Assembly (NCBI GenBank): GCA_021773215.1
Contig: JAJFKM010000070.1
Span: 27,019-91,018, forward strand
DNA from: Gammaproteobacteria bacterium
Lineage (GTDB): Bacteria > Pseudomonadota > Gammaproteobacteria > Eutrophobiales > Eutrophobiaceae
Length of the DNA: 64,000 nt
Reading direction: 5' to 3'
How positions within the stretch are numbered: position 1 is the first letter of the stretch; each line of letters starts with the position of its first letter. The position numbers were made by a program, and so were the translations under genes. The notes beneath the pieces were generated by a model that saw only the letters and a program-made list of their open reading frames with translations, made no database searches and had not been told where the DNA came from. Below are positions 58,613-64,000 of the stretch, piece by piece.

Positions 58613-61174
58613 TCAGCTTTCTTCTTGTTCTTGTTCCTCTTCTCCATATTCAATAATCCGTTCGAGGCCTGCTAAATGTTCTGCATCATTCAAATTAACC
58701 AGTCTTACGCCTTGAGTATTGCGACCGAAGACAGATATGTCTTTTACCGGTGTCCTTATTAATGTGCCTTGATCACTAATCAACATGATCTCATCATCAT
58801 TCTCAACTGACACAGCGCCAACAACATTGCCATTACGTTCTGATACTTGAATAGATATAACACCCACACCACCACGTGATTTCTGTGGATAATCCTCTAC
58901 AGCGGTACGCTTACCATAACCATTTTCAGTGGCCGTCAAAATAGTCACTTCTTTATTTTCGACAATAATTAATGAAATAACATTTTGGTCTTTAGCCAAA
59001 CGTATGCCACGAACACCTTTTGCAGTTCTACCTGTTGCACGGACATGGGACTCAGGGAAACGTACGACCTTACCGGTATTGCTAAACAACATAATATCCT
59101 GTTCACCATCGGTAATCTCAACACCAATGAGCTTGTTGCCATCGGCTAATTCTATAGCACGTTTTCCACTTGGCCGCGCTCTCGAAAACTCGGCCAGCGA
59201 GGTTTTCTTAACAGTGCCATCTGCTGTTGCCATGAAGATAAATTTATTTTCTTCATATTCGCGAATAGGTAATATCGCATTAATCTGTTCACCTTCTTCT
59301 AATGGCAATAGATTAATAATCGGTTTGCCACGCGCGCTACGGCTAGCTTGTGGTAAATCATAGACCTTAAGCCAATAGACTTTACCACGATTAGAAAAGC
59401 ACAAGATCGTGTCATGGGTACTGGCCATGAATAACTTATCGATAAAATCTTCATCTTTCACAGAGGTTGCTGACTTACCGCGACCACCACGCTTTTGCGA
59501 GCGGTAAGTATCCATCGGTTGTGATTTAGCATAACCTGCGTGTGATAGTGTTACGACGACATCCTCTTCCGTTATAAGATCTTCCATGCTTAGATCTTCC
59601 TGGGTATGTACGATCTCTGTTTTACGATCATCCCCATAGCGTTCCAGAATGTCTTTCAATTCATCACGTATGACTTCCATTAAGCGCTCAGGCCGTGAAA
59701 GGATATCCAGTAAAGCTGCTATCACTTCTATTAACTCTGCGTATTCTTTTAGAATCTTATCTTTTTCAAGACCGGTTAATTTTTGTAAGCGTAACTCAAG
59801 AATAGCCTGAGCCTGAACCGGAGATAGTCGATAACCCGCCTCGGTAAGACCGTACTCTTTAGATAAGTTGTCAGGCCTTGATGCATCGGCACCTGCACTT
59901 TTTAACATTTCAACAACAGCGCCCGATTCCCATGTCTCTGCTAATAGACTAGTCTTGGCCTCAGCTGGACTAGCAGACTTTTTAATAAGCGCAATAACAG
60001 GATCTATATTAGCTAAGGCAACCGCTAACCCTTCTAATACATGGGCACGCGCTCTTGCCTTTCGTAATTCAAAAAGGCTACGACGAGTAACTACTTCGCG
60101 ACGATGACTAATAAACGCTTCAAGTAAATCCTTCAGATTCATCAAACGTGGTCGATTATCCGCTAATGCCACGATATTGATGCCAAATACAGATTGCATC
60201 TGGGTAAACTTATACAAATTATTCAGGATAACTTCTGCTACTTCGCCACGACGTAATTCAATGACAACGCGCATACCATCTTTATCAGATTCGTCGCGTA
60301 GTTCACGAATTCCGGTTACCTTTTTGTCCTTAACCAGTTCGGCTATCTTTTCAACTAGACGCGCCTTGTTAACCTGATAAGGAAGCTCGTGAATAATAAT
60401 CTTACTATCGGACTCATTCTCTTCAATTTCAGCACGTGCTCGGACATAGATACGACCACGACCTGTTTCATAGGCCTCTCTAATGCCAGATGAACCATTA
60501 ATAATGGCTGCGGTTGGGAAATCAGGCCCTGGAATATAATGCATTAATTCCGGAATGGTTAATTCAGGATTTTCAATCAAGGCCAAACAGGCAGACACGA
60601 CCTCTGTCATGTTATGCGGCGGGATATTTGTCGCCATGCCAACAGCAATGCCACTGGAACCGTTAACGAGTAAATTTGGAATGCGGGTCGGCATGACCAC
60701 TGGCTCATGCTCAGAACCATCATAGTTCGGGGCAAAATCGACCGTTTCTTTATCGAGATCTTCTAATATTTCATGCGCAATTCGCGACATACGCACTTCG
60801 GTATATCGCATTGCGGCAGGAGAATCACCATCGACCGAACCGAAGTTACCTTGCCCATCGACCAATACATAGCGTAAGGAAAATGGCTGAGCCATACGCA
60901 CCATGGTGTCATAGACGGCAGTATCGCCATGCGGATGGTATTTACCGATGACGTCACCGACGACACGGGCTGATTTTTTATAGGGCTTGTTATAGTCATT
61001 ACCCATTTCCTTCATCGCAAACAGGACGCGACGATGCACCGGTTTGAGGCCATCACGGACATCAGGCAGGGCGCGACCGACGATAACACTCATGGCATAG
61101 TCCATATAGGACTGCCGCATTTCGTCTTCTATATTTACGTGCGAAAGTGCACGAGCGAAATCAGAATCTGACAT
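58613..61174 (-). CDS. gyrA: DNA gyrase subunit A
   Basis: An 853-residue type II topoisomerase subunit. The active-site tyrosine is Tyr124 (AAMRYTEVR); the quinolone-pocket positions are Thr85 and Asp89 ([11 protein letters not shown]). The GyrA-box QKRGGRGK is present at the start of the C-terminal beta-pinwheel, and the end is acidic. Length is normal. Confidence 0.98.
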   Translation of the reverse strand: MSDSDFARALSHVNIEDEMRQSYMDYAMSVIVGRALPDVRDGLKPVHRRVLFAMKEMGNDYNKPYKKSARVVGDVIGKYHPHGDTAVYDTMVRMAQPFSLRYVLVDGQGNFGSVDGDSPAAMRYTEVRMSRIAHEILEDLDKETVDFAPNYDGSEHEPVVMPTRIPNLLVNGSSGIAVGMATNIPPHNMTEVVSACLALIENPELTIPELMHYIPGPDFPTAAIINGSSGIREAYETGRGRIYVRARAEIEENESDSKIIIHELPYQVNKARLVEKIAELVKDKKVTGIRELRDESDKDGMRVVIELRRGEVAEVILNNLYKFTQMQSVFGINIVALADNRPRLMNLKDLLEAFISHRREVVTRRSLFELRKARARAHVLEGLAVALANIDPVIALIKKSASPAEAKTSLLAETWESGAVVEMLKSAGADASRPDNLSKEYGLTEAGYRLSPVQAQAILELRLQKLTGLEKDKILKEYAELIEVIAALLDILSRPERLMEVIRDELKDILERYGDDRKTEIVHTQEDLSMEDLITEEDVVVTLSHAGYAKSQPMDTYRSQKRGGRGKSATSVKDEDFIDKLFMASTHDTILCFSNRGKVYWLKVYDLPQASRSARGKPIINLLPLEEGEQINAILPIREYEENKFIFMATADGTVKKTSLAEFSRARPSGKRAIELADGNKLIGVEITDGEQDIMLFSNTGKVVRFPESHVRATGRTAKGVRGIRLAKDQNVISLIIVENKEVTILTATENGYGKRTAVEDYPQKSRGGVGVISIQVSERNGNVVGAVSVENDDEIMLISDQGTLIRTPVKDISVFGRNTQGVRLVNLNDAEHLAGLERIIEYGEEEQEQEES

Positions 61175-61303
61175 AAATTATTGATGGAAAAGGGAGCAAA
61201 AAAAGCCTTAATTTCTAGTAATTTTTCAATGCGAAATACTAACATATATCAGCCATTTACCCTACCAAAATTTTACTTTTTAATGGGTGTTTTCAGGCCT
61301 AAA

Positions 61304-62359
61304 TTATCCGAATAATGCAAGCATTTTTTCAGTATCAGGGTTATGCACAATTCCCTTTTCAGTAACGATGACATCAACCAATTTTGCCGGGGTAATATCG
61401 AATGCCGGGTTAATGGCCTTGATGTCATCTGGGGCGATTCGTGTGCTCTTAAAATCGGTGATTTCTTCAGTACCACGATTTTCGATTGGGATATCTGCGC
61501 CAGACTCAACCTGCATATCAACCGTTGATGAAGGTGCCACAACCATCACTTTTACCCCGTGATAGTAGGCGGAAACCGCATGCGAATAGGTACCGATCTT
61601 ATTTGCGACATCACCATTAGCAGCAATCCGATCTGACCCGACTATAAGCCAGGCAATTTTGTTATTCTCCATCAAACTTGCAATGGCAGAATCAATCACC
61701 AGATTTACCGGGATTTGATCCTGTTGTAATTCCCAACTGGTCAACCGCGCCCCCTGAAACCAGGGCCGGGTTTCAGAAGAAAATACATTTTTGATTGAGC
61801 CGTTTTTAAATGCCGTTCGAATAACTCCCAGCGCCGTACCATAGCCACCGGTAGCCAATGCACCCGCATTGCAATGTGTAATCACCTGACTATCAGCCAA
61901 TATTAATTCAGCACCTAAACGTCCCATCTCGTGATTTGCGGCTATATCATCATCATGGATTCGTAAGGCGGTTTCTAATAAGACGGGTTCTGGATCTCCC
62001 TCTATCGAATCAAAGACCTTCCTCATCTCAGCAATGGCCCAATGCAAATTAACAGCTGTGGGTCTTGCCGCAGCAAGCGCCTCAATATCGGCTCCTATCT
62101 TTTCTCGCCATGATTCCTCTGCATCCTGCCAAGCCGATCGTGCTGCTAATACAACCGCATAGGCTGCTGCAATACCAATTGCTGGTGCCCCGCGAACAAC
62201 CATATCTTTAATCGCCGCCGCGACAACAAGCGCCGAATCGTAATCGAGATAATTGATCTCTCGTGGTAGTTTCCTCTGATCCAATAAGGTCAACATCCCT
62301 GCATTCCACTTCACGGCAGAAAATGTTTCAGCGGGGAACTCTAATTTCTCGTTGTTCAA
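61304..62359 (-). CDS. mtnA: Methylthioribose-1-phosphate isomerase
   Basis: A 351-residue member of the eIF2B-like family: LDYDSALVVAAAIKDMVVRGAPAIG at the start, THCNAGALATGGYGTALG and DRIAANGDVANKIGTY containing the catalytic aspartate. It isomerises 5-methylthioribose-1-phosphate to methylthioribulose-1-phosphate in methionine salvage. It is divergent from mtaD, which starts the same pathway; the gap is filled by a long inverted repeat. No mtnBCDE genes are nearby. Confidence 0.97.
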   Translation of the reverse strand: MNNEKLEFPAETFSAVKWNAGMLTLLDQRKLPREINYLDYDSALVVAAAIKDMVVRGAPAIGIAAAYAVVLAARSAWQDAEESWREKIGADIEALAAARPTAVNLHWAIAEMRKVFDSIEGDPEPVLLETALRIHDDDIAANHEMGRLGAELILADSQVITHCNAGALATGGYGTALGVIRTAFKNGSIKNVFSSETRPWFQGARLTSWELQQDQIPVNLVIDSAIASLMENNKIAWLIVGSDRIAANGDVANKIGTYSHAVSAYYHGVKVMVVAPSSTVDMQVESGADIPIENRGTEEITDFKSTRIAPDDIKAINPAFDITPAKLVDVIVTEKGIVHNPDTEKMLALFG

Positions 62360-62383
62360 TTCGTTTTATCCTATTAATGATTG

Positions 62384-62542
62384 ATACCCAAGATATTTGA
62401 AAATACAGGATTTAGGGTGCGGTTGTTTTTATTCAGAGCAAGGCACGACGACGCACATGGCCGCTCCCTGTAAGGAGGAGAAACGCTGCTCTGGATGAAA
62501 ACAGATGTGCTATAAACCTGCATTTTCAGATATCTTGGGTAT
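62384..62542. repeat. 159-bp long inverted repeat between mtnA and mtaD
   Basis: The outer arms 62384-62409 and 62517-62542 match at 24 of 26 positions (ATACCCAAGATAT...). A second stem inside pairs GTTTTTATTCAGAGCA with TGCTCTGGATGAAAAC. The whole element could form a cruciform or a long RNA hairpin. It contains AGAGCAAGG, shared with the element at 52892-53032. Confidence 0.8.
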
Positions 62543-62577
62543 ATTATAGTGAAAAAACCAAGGATACCTTTTTCAAG

Positions 62578-63888
62578 ATGAATGTTGATACCTTAATTCA
62601 TGCCAGATGGATTATACCTGTTGAACCGCTAAATACCGTCTATGAATATTATTCGATCGCGATCAAAGACGACAAAATAGAAGGGATACTTCCCACTGCT
62701 GACGCGCGGAAGAAGTTTTCGGCAACGGAAGAACATAATCTGGATCAACACGCAATCATACCTGGGTTGATCAACGCCCATACCCATGCAGCAATGACAC
62801 TATTACGCGGGCTAGCTGATGACCTGCCTTTAATGGAATGGCTCAATGAGCATATCTGGCCAGCTGAACAAAAATGGGTCAATCCAGAATTCGTCAAAGA
62901 CGGTACGGAAATCGCCGTAGCCGAAATGATCCGAGGCGGCACCACCTGCTTTAACGATATGTATTTCTTTCCCGATCAGACAGCAGAAGTCTGTGCGAAT
63001 GTCGGTATGCGTGTTGTAGTCGGCTTAATCCTGATCGACTTCCCTACCGCATGGGCGAATGACCCTGATGAGTATTTACTCAAGGGCGAACAGGTTCACG
63101 ATACCTATCGGCATAACCCTCTCGTCAATACCGCCTTTGCACCACACGCGCCCTACACTGTTTCGGACGAACCACTAAAGCGTATTAATGTGCTAGCAGA
63201 AGAACTCGACATTCCGATCCATATGCACATCCATGAAACTGCATTTGAAGTTGAACAAAGTATTGAACAACACGGCAAACGTCCTTTGCAACGTTTAAGC
63301 GAACTTGGCGTTATAAGTTCACGTATGTTGGCCGTACATATGACGCAATTAGAACAATCAGAAATTGAAGAACTCGCCAAACTCGGCGTAAGTATTGCAC
63401 ATTGCCCTGAATCAAATTTAAAACTTGCCAGCGGCTTTTGCCCAGCGGCACAATTACATAACGCAGGTGTGAATGTTTGCATCGGTACCGATGGCACAGC
63501 CAGTAATAATGACTTAGACATGATCGGCGAAATGCGCACCGCCGCCATACTCGCCAAAGGCGTCGCCAACGACAGTACCGTACTCGATGCACACACAACA
63601 CTAAAGATGGCCACACTCAATGGAGCTAAAGCACTAGGACTAAATGAATCAATCGGTTCGTTAAAGAAAGGTAAACAAGCCGACATCGTAGCAATCAACC
63701 TAGACCAACTCGAAACCGCACCAATGTACGAACCACTATCGCAAATTATCTACGCCGGTAACCGAGAACAAGTCAGTGATGTCTGGATAGCTGGCAAACA
63801 AGTCTTGAAGAACAGAGAATTAACGACGATGGAATATTCCAAATTGATGGAGAAAGCAAAAGGTTGGGAAACTAAAATTAAAGGATAA
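62578..63888 (+). CDS. mtaD: 5-methylthioadenosine / S-adenosylhomocysteine deaminase
   Basis: A 436-residue amidohydrolase: zinc ligands NAHTHAAMTLLRG, HMHIHET and IGTDGTASNNDLDM, plus the MEWLNEHIWP segment typical of MTA/SAH deaminases. It converts methylthioadenosine to methylthioinosine, the substrate of the phosphorylase at 42561. The pairing with mtnA is known from Pseudomonas. ubiG often follows in relatives; the 112 bp left in the window do not clearly encode it. Confidence 0.94.
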   Translation: MNVDTLIHARWIIPVEPLNTVYEYYSIAIKDDKIEGILPTADARKKFSATEEHNLDQHAIIPGLINAHTHAAMTLLRGLADDLPLMEWLNEHIWPAEQKWVNPEFVKDGTEIAVAEMIRGGTTCFNDMYFFPDQTAEVCANVGMRVVVGLILIDFPTAWANDPDEYLLKGEQVHDTYRHNPLVNTAFAPHAPYTVSDEPLKRINVLAEELDIPIHMHIHETAFEVEQSIEQHGKRPLQRLSELGVISSRMLAVHMTQLEQSEIEELAKLGVSIAHCPESNLKLASGFCPAAQLHNAGVNVCIGTDGTASNNDLDMIGEMRTAAILAKGVANDSTVLDAHTTLKMATLNGAKALGLNESIGSLKKGKQADIVAINLDQLETAPMYEPLSQIIYAGNREQVSDVWIAGKQVLKNRELTTMEYSKLMEKAKGWETKIKG

Positions 63889-63958
63889 GAAAGGATTAAC
63901 CGATACTGTCTCTATTGGTTTTATTATCGAATACTTTATTAGTGGATTAATTTTAGAG

Positions 63959-64000
63959 ATGAATGAACAAGGAAGAAAAACAATAAACAATCGTTTTAAT
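63959..64000 (+). CDS. Possible start of a further gene, cut by window end
   Basis: An ATG preceded by TTAGAG opens 14 codons (MNEQGRKTINNRF) that run off the window. Too short to identify, and it does not resemble the usual UbiG N-terminus. Confidence 0.2.
   Translation, partial: MNEQGRKTINNRFN

Noticed and set aside
58613-61174. Thr instead of Ser at the GyrA quinolone-pocket position (Thr85)
   Set aside because: Thr is the wild-type residue in several gammaproteobacteria such as Pseudomonas; not evidence of acquired resistance.

Overview
This window is chromosomal DNA of an AT-rich gammaproteobacterium (GC near 40 percent judged by eye, not computed). The diagnosis rests on gene order. 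The set pheA-hisC-tyrA-aroA-cmk-rpsA-ihfB-lapA-lapB-pyrF downstream of gyrA, rng-yhdP, nudJ-mnmA, nrdR-ribD-ribE-ribBX-ribH-nusB-thiL, mfd next to csiV, and a class I adenylate cyclase are all gammaproteobacterial signatures. The species cannot be named. Hopanoid genes plus glycolate oxidase and phosphonate synthesis suggest a free-living, probably aquatic bacterium. No rRNA, tRNA, CRISPR array, transposase or prophage was seen.

Layout. 1-4.1 kb: a 2-aminoethylphosphonate (AEP) pathway (PEP mutase fused to a nucleotidyltransferase, phosphonopyruvate decarboxylase, AEP transaminase). 4.1-5.9 kb: a repeat-rich gap followed by three small unrelated membrane-protein genes separated by imperfect palindromes resembling integron attC sites. 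5.9-12.7 kb: dxs with a stand-alone response regulator, divergent from hpnH, hpnB, hpnM and mlaA (hopanoid and outer-membrane lipid trafficking). 12.7-17.6 kb: glycolate oxidase genes glcD, glcE and glcF, with a REC-GGDEF diguanylate cyclase inserted on the opposite strand between glcD and glcE. 17.7-29.2 kb: rng-yhdP, nudJ-mnmA, acnB and a class I fumarase. 29.2-30.9 kb: small genes including an RRM protein, a broken tfoX-like gene and a DsrE-fold lipoprotein. 31-37.7 kb: riboflavin, thiamine, nusB, nrdR and glyA genes. 38.2-44 kb: cyaA, a DUF815 ATPase, a purine phosphoribosyltransferase, methylthioinosine phosphorylase, a cysteine-rich mini-protein and a rhodanese lipoprotein. 44-61.2 kb: csiV, mfd and the long aromatic-amino-acid, translation and gyrase cluster, which lacks serC at its usual place. 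61.3-63.9 kb: mtnA and mtaD, divergent.

The genes work together in several ways. MtaD, the MTI phosphorylase, the phosphoribosyltransferase and MtnA make a coherent route that returns methylthioadenosine to hypoxanthine/IMP and methylthioribulose-1-phosphate. Dxs supplies isoprenoid precursor for the hopanoids that HpnH extends. AcnB and fumarase are adjacent TCA enzymes. Most of the window is ordinary core genome. The points most worth a second look are the attC-like cassette segment, the glc locus with an antisense diguanylate cyclase inside it, the activated-AEP pathway, and three long imperfect palindromic intergenic elements (52.9, 57.1 and 62.4 kb) that look like one dispersed family.
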